This document shows positions 54,116 through 63,960 of a stretch of DNA of 64,000 bases, in pieces. Under the pieces are notes generated by a model that was not told the DNA's origin, searched no databases, and worked only from the letters and a program-made list of their open reading frames with translations. Made by a program: the position numbers and the translations under genes. This DNA comes from an uncultured Schlesneria sp. (lineage in GTDB: Bacteria > Planctomycetota > Planctomycetia > Planctomycetales > Planctomycetaceae), in NCBI GenBank assembly GCA_903871875.1, contig CAIQIR010000091.1, positions 24,913 to 88,912 on the forward strand, in the 5' to 3' direction. Positions within the stretch are counted from its first letter, which is position 1; each line of letters begins with the position of its first letter.

Positions 54116-54367
54116 ATGCCCACCTATGATTACCATTGTGCAGGCAATCAGCAGACCATCAGTGTGCAGCACGGAATGAAAGAGAAGCTCGCGAATTGGG
54201 GACAATTGTGCGAAAGAGCGCAACGATCTCCTGGCGATACCTCATTGGATTCGCCCGTCGAACGAGTCATCTCCGGCGGCATTGCGCTGCCGATTGCCAG
54301 TGCGATCCCTCAACTTCCCATGGCCGGATGCTGTGGGAATCCCTCGGGCTGTGGCCACAACCATTGA
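54116..54367 (+). CDS. Small FmdB-like cysteine-rich protein
   Basis: 83 residues with a strong GGAAGGAG eight bases upstream of the ATG. The start MPTYDYHCAGNQQTIS follows the FmdB pattern MPTYEYxC, but the second zinc-finger pair (CPxCG) is missing in the middle. A new metal-like motif, GCCGNPSGCGHNH, ends the protein. It may bind zinc or copper through this C-terminus. It overlaps no gene, and the EboA gene follows about 120 bases later. Confidence 0.78.
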   Translation: MPTYDYHCAGNQQTISVQHGMKEKLANWGQLCERAQRSPGDTSLDSPVERVISGGIALPIASAIPQLPMAGCCGNPSGCGHNH

Positions 54368-54484
54368 CCGGTCCACCGAACGGACGATCCAAAAAATCGG
54401 GAAGATCTGGCTTCAGCCAGGCCGCGAGGCAGAATGTGCCTCAACGCATTGGCTCGACGGCCACTTCCCTTCTTCAGCAGGCAG

Positions 54485-55372
54485 ATGGGAATTGGTGTGA
54501 ATCCAGATCGCGAATCCATATTGAATGTCCTCACGAGTTGGCTACAGACGCGGCTGGACCCGGCTTCCGCCACATGGGTGCAGGAACGTCTGTCGGCCAT
54601 CCGCTCGGGCGACAAGAAGGGGCTTTATCTGGCCTTCGGTTTGACCCCGCGTAAAGTCGGCAAAGCGGACCTCGCACTGACGGAAAAGGAATTTTCCGCA
54701 GCGAATTCTGCTCGCACCGGTTGGGATCCACGTGGCTGGAGCGTCGATCAGGCCGTTCGAACACTCTTCGTGCTGACATTTCCCTCGCAGGAATCCGCTT
54801 CGTTCGTCACCACACTCGATCAGTTGTTCGGAACCGGAGAAGTAGGTGAACTGGTCGCGCTGTATCAGGCGCTGCCGTTACTGCCTCATCCCTCGGCCCA
54901 TGTTTTGCGAGCGGCAGAAGGAATTCGTACGAATATCAAAGCGGTCTTCTGTGCCGTGGCCCATCGGAACCCCTATCCGTCCGAGCAATTCAGCGATGAC
55001 CAATGGAACCAGATGGTGCTGAAGTGCCAGTTCATCGGAGTACCAATGTCGCCAATCGTCGGACTCGATCAACGCGCAAATGCACCGCTGGCGATCATGG
55101 TGAACGATTTCATTCACGAGCGTTGGGCGGCCAAACGGACCGTGACTCCGGAAATGTGGCGCTGCATTGGTCGATTTGCGGACCGGCGCAGCCTGGACGA
55201 TTTGCGGCACGTTCTGGAAACGGGTTCGCCGACAGAACAGCAAGCGGCCGCATTGGCCCTCAATGACTGCCCGGATCCTGACGCGCGGACAATTCTTTCC
55301 ACCCATACCGAACTCGCCGGGCTAATCGCCGAACACAAAATCAGTTGGACGTCGATCGAAGAGATCGGCTAA
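54485..55372 (+). CDS. eboA: EboA-domain protein
   Basis: 295 residues from the ATG at 54485; the frame is open to 54434. The sequence matches the EboA family closely: KGLYLAFGLTPRKVGKADLA, GWDPRGWSVDQAVRTLFVL, HPSAHVLRAAEGIRTNIKAV, AVAHRNPYPSEQF, WNQMVLKCQFIGVPMS and GLDQRANAPLAIMVNDFIHE. In cyanobacteria and algae-associated bacteria EboA is the first protein of the eboABCDEF gene cluster, linked to export or traffic of a scytonemin-type metabolite or cytosol-to-periplasm precursor. None of eboB-F is adjacent, which makes this an orphan copy. Function is therefore open. Confidence 0.88.
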   Translation: MGIGVNPDRESILNVLTSWLQTRLDPASATWVQERLSAIRSGDKKGLYLAFGLTPRKVGKADLALTEKEFSAANSARTGWDPRGWSVDQAVRTLFVLTFPSQESASFVTTLDQLFGTGEVGELVALYQALPLLPHPSAHVLRAAEGIRTNIKAVFCAVAHRNPYPSEQFSDDQWNQMVLKCQFIGVPMSPIVGLDQRANAPLAIMVNDFIHERWAAKRTVTPEMWRCIGRFADRRSLDDLRHVLETGSPTEQQAAALALNDCPDPDARTILSTHTELAGLIAEHKISWTSIEEIG

Positions 55373-55517
55373 ATGCCCTACCGTGATCGAAAGGCTCGTT
55401 TTTCATTTTGACTGTTCCAGCACGTGGCGTTTCCAGTGACGTCACCAGTCCATGATTCCAGGACTTTTCCCACGGGCTCGCCCGATCCGTTTTTGTCGCA
55501 TTCCCTCTGAGAGTGTC

Positions 55518-57047
<1,530 letters not shown>

Positions 57048-57201
57048 GGATGTGGTTGCCCCGTCAGCGTGGTTAATCGTCCGAATATTGTTCATGGCCA
57101 GTCGCGATGCCGTCTTGTGGACGGCCGGCTGAACGAAACGAATCTGATCGTTTCCCAATGTCTCATTTTTTGTGGCGACGAAGCCCACCTTGAGGAACTT
57201 G

Positions 57202-57942
57202 ATGTCGTTGATCCTAAAAAATCCGCACAGCGTCCTGGCGGCACTGCAAACGCGACCGACGGATGTCGTTGACATTCGGTTGCCGGCGGGAAAACCCTCA
57301 CCCGCGTGGGCGGATGTGATCGCGCTCGCCAAAGAGCACGAAGTACCGATTCGAACCAATCTGGCGGAAGAACCCCGACGCGGTGCGAATGAACCGAAGT
57401 CCGAACGAACGGGCCTGGCGCAAGCGACAGTTCGCGAACGAAATGGACTGTTGATCGAAGAACTGTTCGCCAATGCCGCATCGGACCCCGGCCTGTGGCT
57501 GGCCCTGGATTGCTTGCAAGATCCCCATAACGTCGGAGCGATCTTTCGAACAGCTTCCTTTTTTGGCATCAAAGGAATCGTGATGACGCGGGATCGTTCC
57601 GCGCCGCTCACCGCCACGGTCTACGATGTCGCGGCTGGCGGTTTGGAATATGTTCCGTTTGGAGAACCAACGAATCTCGCCCGCGCCATGAACGTCGCGA
57701 AATCCGCGGGAGTGTGGCTACTGGGTTCCTCGGAGCATGCCGAAATCGACGTGTCGGCCGTTCCGCGGGATCGTTCGTGGCTATTGATATTGGGCAATGA
57801 AGAACTGGGACTTCGCCGACTGTCACTCGACAAGTGCGATCAAGTCTGCAAACTGACCGCGCGAGGTGTCGTCCCATCGCTGAATGTCTCGGTCGCTGCC
57901 GGCGTCCTGATGGCCGAATTGACACGGGCCGCCACACCTTGA
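57202..57942 (+). CDS. rlmB: TrmH/RlmB-type RNA 2'-O-methyltransferase
   Basis: 246 residues from the ATG at 57202, with GAGGA five bases upstream. The N-terminal part is the substrate-binding L30-like domain (KNPHSVLAALQTRPTDVVDI). The SPOUT catalytic domain has the trefoil motifs LALDCLQDPHNVGAIFRTAS, LILGNEELGLRRLSLDKC and VVPSLNVSVAAGVLMAEL. RlmB methylates G2251 of 23S rRNA at 2'-O with S-adenosylmethionine. A TrmH tRNA specificity cannot be excluded, but the N-terminal extension argues for RlmB-like. Confidence 0.9.
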   Translation: MSLILKNPHSVLAALQTRPTDVVDIRLPAGKPSPAWADVIALAKEHEVPIRTNLAEEPRRGANEPKSERTGLAQATVRERNGLLIEELFANAASDPGLWLALDCLQDPHNVGAIFRTASFFGIKGIVMTRDRSAPLTATVYDVAAGGLEYVPFGEPTNLARAMNVAKSAGVWLLGSSEHAEIDVSAVPRDRSWLLILGNEELGLRRLSLDKCDQVCKLTARGVVPSLNVSVAAGVLMAELTRAATP

Positions 57943-57965
57943 ACTACCGCCCATCCCGTAGATCG

Positions 57966-58688
57966 TTATTTCAATCGACTCTTCAGCCACATTTGCTGCA
58001 ACGACAGCATGATCCCATTCATACGTGCGGCTTGTTGATGATCACCGTCGTCCGGGTTCTGCCCAAACAGCAAACCACATCGATTTCCCTGGATTCGGCG
58101 AACATCACCCGTTCGTTGAACGACCTCACCGCGAAATCTTAACTCCACCGAAAGCGATTGTCCGACAGACAATCTGGGTGGATCACCCTCCGCAAATTCG
58201 ATTTCGAGACCCGCTTGTGCAATGTCGTGGGTATCGACGACGAATTGCTGATTGTCGGCCGTACGAACAACCGTTTCCAGACCCGAGTGCTGGATAATCG
58301 GAACGCGAAACGATTGCCTGAGATTCGTGGTCGTCAATTGCTGGGGGACGGAAACGATCACCCGGCGAACTTTTGACTTCGGTTGACGCACATCGACTAT
58401 GCAGCCCAGAAACGCGCAGAAAGTCGTTCGATAGGGAAACGAAATACAGCAGATCGCTTGCGGCAACAGCGGCTCGCCCATTTCATCCGACGAGATTTGA
58501 AGTTCGATCCCCTGAGCCAGAATCGCCACAAATATTGCTGGCGCCGAGTAACCGCTGTGAACGAGCTGGAACCGGCAGGCCGTTCCCTGCTGGCAGCATT
58601 CGGTCAAAACTTTGCTTGAATCGAGCGAATGCTCTGCGTCGCTACGGTCAACCGCGCGAGTTGAGGTCTTTGTCGCCACGCAGGTCAC
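57966..58688 (-). CDS. PilZ-domain protein near flagellar genes (YcgR-like)
   Basis: 240 residues with GTG start. The N-terminal half is YcgR-N-like. A PilZ domain from about 120 contains R124-x3-R128 (RQSFRVP), the arginine motif that contacts cyclic di-GMP. The second motif, normally D/NxSxxG, is DIAQAG at 155-160, with alanine in place of the serine. The C-terminal domain contains RFRGEVVQRTGDVRRIQGNR. In other bacteria YcgR-like proteins slow flagellar rotation when cyclic di-GMP is high. Binding may be weakened here by the substitution. It lies 13 bases after the MotE-like gene. Confidence 0.82.
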   Translation of the reverse strand: MTCVATKTSTRAVDRSDAEHSLDSSKVLTECCQQGTACRFQLVHSGYSAPAIFVAILAQGIELQISSDEMGEPLLPQAICCISFPYRTTFCAFLGCIVDVRQPKSKVRRVIVSVPQQLTTTNLRQSFRVPIIQHSGLETVVRTADNQQFVVDTHDIAQAGLEIEFAEGDPPRLSVGQSLSVELRFRGEVVQRTGDVRRIQGNRCGLLFGQNPDDGDHQQAARMNGIMLSLQQMWLKSRLK

Positions 58689-58701
58689 TCCTGGAAAAGA
58701 A

Positions 58702-59646
58702 TCATTTCACCGCGCCGGCGGCGGCTTGGGTTTCCTTCTTGAGGCGCTTCATTCGATCAATCAGGTCCGCTGCAAGTTCGGGCTTTTCCTCTGCGATCAA
58801 AGACAGCACACTGCCACATTGACGGGGCTTCATGCTGTTGAGAATCGCGACAACGGCCTCGGTTCGTCCTGTCCGCACCAATCCCTGCAGAATCTTGGCG
58901 GTATTTTCGGCGGGCATCGAATCGATGCGGCGAACGGTGTCTTTGAGATTCGCGGTTTCCTCGGTCGAGCCACTGTGATCGACGGGTTCGGGTGGATTCT
59001 GCAAGGCTTCCTTCTGCCTTTTCAATTCTTCTTGTTCTTCGAGCATCTTCGCACGCTCGGCCTGAGCGGCCCGATAGATGGCCGCTCGTTCGGCGTCGGC
59101 AGATCGGCGTATATCATCGACTGACTTAATTGTTCGACTTGTCTCGTCGAACAGTCGCTTCCTTAATTGGGCTGCGCTCAGTTGTTCACTGCGAAGATCG
59201 TCCATGATCAACTGCATCGCCTCTTCCCGCTCTTCCATTCGCCGTTCTTGGCGTAACGTGAGCATCGCCTTGGCGCGCAGACGATTGATCAATTCTCCCG
59301 CCTCATCACCATTCGGATCAAACGGTGGTCTCACGCCAACCGGCGGTCCGAATGGCTCTGACAATGTCTTCTCAGTGTGATCGGCGTTGGGATCGGAATG
59401 GGAACGGGTGGATTCGTCGACCGTCACGGTCTCTGCCTGTTCGGCATCGACGTGGTATTCCGATTCGTGATCAACCTCGCCGTCTTCGTCGCTCTTTTCC
59501 GCTGCGGGATTCTCGGTCGTCGCGGCGGCCGGTTCAGGGGGAGTGGTCGCCGATTTCGCGAGTTTCTGATGCCAGTAGAATGACCCGCCTGCCGACATCC
59601 CCCCGACAATGAGGGCGACCAGCACAATTTGGATCAACGTCTTCAT
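58702..59646 (-). CDS. MotE-like flagellar protein
   Basis: 314 residues from the ATG at 59646. A membrane span at about 4-24 (LIQIVLVALIVGGMSAGGSF), an acidic linker rich in Glu/Asp/Pro, and a coiled-coil helix from about 145 (MEEREEAMQLIMDDLRSEQL). A C-terminal MgtE-N-like helical repeat follows (TVRRIDSMPAENTAKILQGL, SMKPRQCGSVLSLIAEEKPE). This order, span-coiled coil-MgtE-N, is that of MotE/FlxA-like proteins, which chaperone or stabilise the stator partner MotC in alphaproteobacteria and Leptospira. Its start overlaps the fliJ stop (TAATG). Confidence 0.72.
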   Translation of the reverse strand: MKTLIQIVLVALIVGGMSAGGSFYWHQKLAKSATTPPEPAAATTENPAAEKSDEDGEVDHESEYHVDAEQAETVTVDESTRSHSDPNADHTEKTLSEPFGPPVGVRPPFDPNGDEAGELINRLRAKAMLTLRQERRMEEREEAMQLIMDDLRSEQLSAAQLRKRLFDETSRTIKSVDDIRRSADAERAAIYRAAQAERAKMLEEQEELKRQKEALQNPPEPVDHSGSTEETANLKDTVRRIDSMPAENTAKILQGLVRTGRTEAVVAILNSMKPRQCGSVLSLIAEEKPELAADLIDRMKRLKKETQAAAGAVK

Positions 59647-60119
59647 TAGGACATTCCCGTCGACGGCAGCGGATCGTCCGCGCCGTCCACGGACCACCGT
59701 CGCATGACCACTTCATCGATTTCGATTTGAAATTGGCGGTTCACTTCATCACGGTGTTCGTCACGCCGCAAATTGCGAAGATGTGTAAAACCTTCAACGT
59801 CCTGAGTGATTTCCGCGCGCACACGATCTGTTTCTCGAAATCGTTGCTCGGAAACTTTCAACCGTTCCCTGGAGGTCGCGAGAATTCTGCCGAGTTGCTC
59901 CAGGTGCGCCGTTACATTCGCGCGGATCGCTGGATTGATCAGCCCTCCGACCGATTCGTTCAGTCGACAGGCCTGTTCGATCTGTTGCTGGCAGCGTAAG
60001 ACGGCAGCCTGTGCCGCATCTCGCTCCATCGCCGCTTGCGCCAGTCGTAATTCGGCCTGTTTAAGCCGTTGCTGGTGATAGCGAAACACCCGTTCGAGTC
60101 GAAATTGAAACTTCTTCAT
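59646..60119 (-). CDS. fliJ: Flagellar export protein FliJ
   Basis: 157 residues. Coiled-coil protein with the FliJ start KKFQFRLERVFRYHQQRLKQ, heptad repeats to about residue 125, and RNLRRDEHRDEVNRQFQIE with the EVNR-like conserved segment. FliJ is an export chaperone that binds FliI and FlhA. The neighbours FliI and FliH support the call. The gap to fliI is 94 bases. Confidence 0.86.
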   Translation of the reverse strand: MKKFQFRLERVFRYHQQRLKQAELRLAQAAMERDAAQAAVLRCQQQIEQACRLNESVGGLINPAIRANVTAHLEQLGRILATSRERLKVSEQRFRETDRVRAEITQDVEGFTHLRNLRRDEHRDEVNRQFQIEIDEVVMRRWSVDGADDPLPSTGMS

Positions 60120-60213
60120 CGCCTCAATCTCTCTCGTGGTAAGGGGTCAACCGGAAAGATCCCTCGACATAAACGGCAACCATCATTCGGATTAACCGTG
60201 CATCGACCGAACT

Positions 60214-61530
60214 TCAGTATTGCCATCCCGCCGCGAGACGCTGCATGGCCGTGCAAGTTTCGGCCAGAGTTCGACGTTCGTGAAGTCCTTGCTGCAGGAA
60301 AGAATTCACCGCCGGCATCAGTTCGATCACCTTATCGATCTGCGGGCTGGTTCCCCGGGTGTAAGCGCCAATTCGAATCAGATCCTGGACATCGGCAAAG
60401 GTCGACATGATATTTCGAATCTTACGTGCCGCGACCTGTTGCGACTTGTCAGACACATTCAAGAAGGCGCGGCTGACACTTTGAGAAATATTGATTGCGG
60501 GGAAATGTCCTGATTCAGCGATTTTGCGGTCCAGCACTATATGGCCATCCAGCAGAGATCGCGCCGAATCCGCCACCGGTTCCGACAAGTCATCCCCTTC
60601 GACCAGCACCGTGAGAAACCCGGTAATGCTGCCGGTCGCCGAATTCCCCAGTTGTTCGACAGTGTTCGCCAGCACTTGAAAAACCGATGGCGTATAGCCC
60701 CGTGCACTGGGCGGCTCACCCAGGCTGAGCCCCAGCTCTCGTTGAGCCATCGCCAGCCGCGTTAGGCTGTCGAGGAAAAACAGAACATTCGCGCCACGTG
60801 CGCGGAACGAATCCGCCATCGCGATGGCTGTTTCCACAGCGCGAATTCGCATCATCGGCAGTTGTTCGCTGCTGGAAATCACGACTGCCGACTTGGCCAG
60901 TCCTTCGGTCCCCAGGCAGTCTTCGACAAACGGTCGCAGTTCACAACCACGTTCGCCGACCAGGCAAATCACGTTCATGTCCGCCTCGGCCGATTTCGCG
61001 ATTTCCCCCAACAGTGTGCTCTTACCGACACCGCTGCCGGCAAAAATCCCCAAGCGTTGGCCCCGGCCGCACAGCAGCAATCCGTCAATTGCCTTCTGCC
61101 CCGTCACAAACGGCTTGCTGACCCGTTCTCTCTGCAGCGGCGAAGGCGGCGTGTTTTTCACAACCCGCCGTTCCAAGGGCCGCACATTCCCCTTGCCGTC
61201 AATCGGTCGACCCAACCCGTCGAAAATTCGGCCCAGAATTCCGCGACCCACCGGTACCGAACGTCGCTCGGGAAGTCGCAACACCACTTGGCCGGAACGC
61301 AATTCTTCCGCGTGTTCGTAGGGTGCCAGCTGCGATAAACCACGTTTGAATCCAATTACTTCGGCGGGAATCTTGCGACCATTTTTTTCAATGATCAGGC
61401 ACTGGTCGCCCATCGCGGCGGGCAATGCACATGCCAGCCCATCTTCGATAACTTGCAGGCGACTTTGAACTTGAAAGCCGTCGCACGTTTCGATGTCGCG
61501 TTTCAGTCGATCCAAATCAAGTTTCAGCAT
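60214..61530 (-). CDS. fliI: Flagellum-specific ATPase
   Basis: 438 residues from the ATG at 61530 (a GTG at 61536 is a possible alternative). Powers flagellar protein export. Walker A AGSGVGKS at about 164-171, Walker B VLFFLDSLTR, and the FliI/YscN signatures GLLLCGRGQRLGIFAGSG, ARGYTPSVFQVLANTVEQLG and ESGHFPAINISQSVSRAFL. The C-terminal domain ends RRTLAETCTAMQRLAAGWQY. It starts inside the fliH gene end, with a 14-base overlap. It is one of the best supported genes in the window. Confidence 0.96.
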   Translation of the reverse strand: MLKLDLDRLKRDIETCDGFQVQSRLQVIEDGLACALPAAMGDQCLIIEKNGRKIPAEVIGFKRGLSQLAPYEHAEELRSGQVVLRLPERRSVPVGRGILGRIFDGLGRPIDGKGNVRPLERRVVKNTPPSPLQRERVSKPFVTGQKAIDGLLLCGRGQRLGIFAGSGVGKSTLLGEIAKSAEADMNVICLVGERGCELRPFVEDCLGTEGLAKSAVVISSSEQLPMMRIRAVETAIAMADSFRARGANVLFFLDSLTRLAMAQRELGLSLGEPPSARGYTPSVFQVLANTVEQLGNSATGSITGFLTVLVEGDDLSEPVADSARSLLDGHIVLDRKIAESGHFPAINISQSVSRAFLNVSDKSQQVAARKIRNIMSTFADVQDLIRIGAYTRGTSPQIDKVIELMPAVNSFLQQGLHERRTLAETCTAMQRLAAGWQY

Positions 61531-62206
61531 GGCCACTGACCGTTGAAAGAAGTTGCCGACGGATCTCTTCGATCTGGCGACGAAGCTCGTATATCACACT
61601 GATCTCACCCGCTTTCGCCTTGCAGTCGCCCCTGGAGAGGCTTTTGTCGGCGACGAACTGGATGGGACGCTCGTTGTCAGAACCGTCAATTGCGGAGTAT
61701 TCCTGAATGATGGCTAAGTCGTCCGGATGCAGACGGACGACCGCATTCGCATGGGTATCCAGTCGGCTGATCACTTCATGAACCAGATTCGCAACCGGAA
61801 AACGATTGCTGCTCACCTCTTCGAAAATCAGTTTGGCAGCGATCGTTTGAGCCAGTTCGACGGTGGCCTCCTGGAATTCAGCGACGATCCCCTGCAACTG
61901 CTGTTGCGCCGTCTTAGTGGCTTGCCGCAATTCACGAACTGCTTCGGCGAACAGGGTTTGCTGCGCACGCAGCGATTCGCGTTCGCGCGCCATTTCTCGG
62001 GCATCCGGCAGCTCTTCGACGGCAGTCTCTGACCGCGCTGCGGCGTGATTAGGACTTTGCGACTCGTGCGGCCGCGCGGCTTCACTCGGAGCGAGCGGCA
62101 CCCAGTTAGCATGCACGTGAACGAGCGACGCGGGGGGGCCTGCTGTCGTTTCGGTGATCTCAACCGCGCGAATCGGCAAATTCAGCGGAATGATGAATTC
62201 AATCAT
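61517..62206 (-). CDS. fliH: Flagellar assembly protein FliH
   Basis: 229 residues. A central coiled coil (about 65-120, EMARERESLRAQQTLFAEAV and LRQATKTAQQQLQGIVAEFQ) is followed by the FliH/HrpE-like C-terminal domain: LAQTIAAKLIFEEV, VRLHPDDLAIIQEYSA, FVADKSLSRGDCKAKAGEIS. FliH is a negative regulator and adapter of the FliI ATPase. The overlap with fliI supports co-translation. An inverted repeat AATCGGCA-GAAAT-TGCCGATT at 62236-62256 lies just upstream. Confidence 0.84.
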   Translation of the reverse strand: MIEFIIPLNLPIRAVEITETTAGPPASLVHVHANWVPLAPSEAARPHESQSPNHAAARSETAVEELPDAREMARERESLRAQQTLFAEAVRELRQATKTAQQQLQGIVAEFQEATVELAQTIAAKLIFEEVSSNRFPVANLVHEVISRLDTHANAVVRLHPDDLAIIQEYSAIDGSDNERPIQFVADKSLSRGDCKAKAGEISVIYELRRQIEEIRRQLLSTVSGHAET

Positions 62207-62235
62207 TCGTGTTCGCCCTCCAGCTTAGCGCGTGA

Positions 62236-62256
62236 AATCGGCAGAAATTGCCGATT
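62236..62256. promoter_or_regulatory. Inverted repeat in the fliH-fliK divergent region
   Basis: AATCGGCA at 62236-62243 and its exact complement TGCCGATT at 62249-62256 flank GAAAT. It lies 30 bases upstream of fliH. It could be an operator of the flagellar genes or part of the fliH leader. Confidence 0.4.
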
Positions 62257-62464
62257 CGGCGTTCAGAAGCCTTCTGAGTTTGATCGATCACACCTGCGGT
62301 TCCGCCAAACAATCCAATTCCCCGTTGATCGCGTCACGACTCGAAAACAGCGACGTCTGGTCTGCGCTGAAGGTGCGCTTGTGTAATCGTCACAATCGTC
62401 ATTTCTTCATCAGACTATTCATCTCTTCTCTTTCGTGGACGCGAATTGAGAAAATAGTCTGAAG

Positions 62465-63832
62465 ATGGCCAACATCACTTCCGCGGGCTGGGCAACCAGC
62501 AACACGTCGTCCGATCTCCCCGACACCACCTTCCCACAGCTGGCTTCCAGCCACCTTCCAACGACCGCTCAACCGGAAGTCCCGTCCCCGTTCGAAATGC
62601 TATTTTCGCAGCAACTGGCCACGACGTCATTTGGATCAGGCTGGACCGGTTTAGACAACTCCCAAGCGTCGGAGGTGAATCATGTTGGAACGCACAATTC
62701 GAGTGGGTTGGATTCACACGCACTCAAGCTCAAATCGGCGGTGAATGCCGACCCCACCGCAACGAACTCGCTGGTGACACCACAAGTTGCGACCAGCAGT
62801 CCGATCCTGGCGACCCTGTCGGTGACTGCGTTCAGCACGTCGTCGACGACAGTCAGCCTTCCCTCAAACACGTCATCGTTTCAAACCGGTTCGAACTCCG
62901 TTTCGGCAACAATGACCGGTGCGGCGGTCAGCGTCAAAGTACTCACCGCATCGAAGAACGATCAGTCCGTGCCTTCCATAGAAACGGCCAATACCGATCG
63001 GACACAATCCGAGACCGAACAGTCCAAAACACCGTCCACGGCCCTTCAAGATCCTGCCGCAGCAGCGGTTGGACCAACGGCGGCCACCACAGCAGACGTG
63101 TTTGAATCGGGTCTGCCCACTGAAGCGCAGAATCTCCCTATCCAGAATGAACTGATATCCAAGGCAGCCACTTCGGAAATCTCATCAATCGGATCCGAAC
63201 TCAATTCCAAACCGGCCTCGTCTGTCTTCAACCCCGGTCGCGGAGTGACCGTTGACGACCTGCAAATCGAGCGTAACTCGACCACCCGCAACACGACGGC
63301 AAGCCCCACCAGTTCGACTCCGCGGCCGACAGAACAAACTGTTGATCCAACCTCTTCCGAATCGGCGATCATTCCCGCGATGAATCTGATGTCGCCAACC
63401 AGCGAAACTTCGGATGCCTCAATATCTGATCAGATCGCCACCGCAGTCACGGGGCACCTGAGCGACGATTCCTACCAAGGCCCCACGACGCTTCGAATTC
63501 GCCTGAACCATTCGGAGTTGGGAACCGTCAATCTCCATCTCTCGATGAACAATGACGTTGTTTCGATTCGCATCGTCACGCAAAACCCTGCGGCACAACA
63601 ACTGATCAACGGCCAACTCGAAGATCTACGTCAGTCGCTGACCAATAGTGGACTGGCCACAGGTCAATTTCAGGTCGCGTGCGACGCCGGCAGCCAGCAT
63701 TCGTCGCGACAGAACGAATCCGTCCCGGAAACGATTCAATTCCGGAATGCGACATCCTCACGTTGGGCACGTCCTCAAACGACCGTGACACCCACAACAC
63801 AGGCCAGCGGTCAGCTGAATTTCGTAGCCTGA
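62465..63832 (+). CDS. fliK: Flagellar hook-length control protein FliK
   Basis: 455 residues. The first 330 are low-complexity, Ser/Thr/Ala-rich, as expected of the FliK ruler region. The C-terminal domain (about 335-420) matches the Flg_hook fold: TLRIRLNHSELGTVNLHLSM, VVSIRIVTQNPAAQQLINGQ and LEDLRQSLTNSGLATGQFQV. It measures and terminates hook length and switches export substrate. It is divergent from fliHIJ across 258 bases. Confidence 0.85.
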   Translation: MANITSAGWATSNTSSDLPDTTFPQLASSHLPTTAQPEVPSPFEMLFSQQLATTSFGSGWTGLDNSQASEVNHVGTHNSSGLDSHALKLKSAVNADPTATNSLVTPQVATSSPILATLSVTAFSTSSTTVSLPSNTSSFQTGSNSVSATMTGAAVSVKVLTASKNDQSVPSIETANTDRTQSETEQSKTPSTALQDPAAAAVGPTAATTADVFESGLPTEAQNLPIQNELISKAATSEISSIGSELNSKPASSVFNPGRGVTVDDLQIERNSTTRNTTASPTSSTPRPTEQTVDPTSSESAIIPAMNLMSPTSETSDASISDQIATAVTGHLSDDSYQGPTTLRIRLNHSELGTVNLHLSMNNDVVSIRIVTQNPAAQQLINGQLEDLRQSLTNSGLATGQFQVACDAGSQHSSRQNESVPETIQFRNATSSRWARPQTTVTPTTQASGQLNFVA

Positions 63833-63960
63833 GGGAATCGCTGCTCCAAGAAATTGCCCTCTTAGCCCGCATTTCTCACTGGGTATAAGCAAACACGGGT
63901 GCCTCGTCGTGCGTAAACCCTTCGCCAAAAGGAGATCGACGGACGAACGGAGGCAAACCC

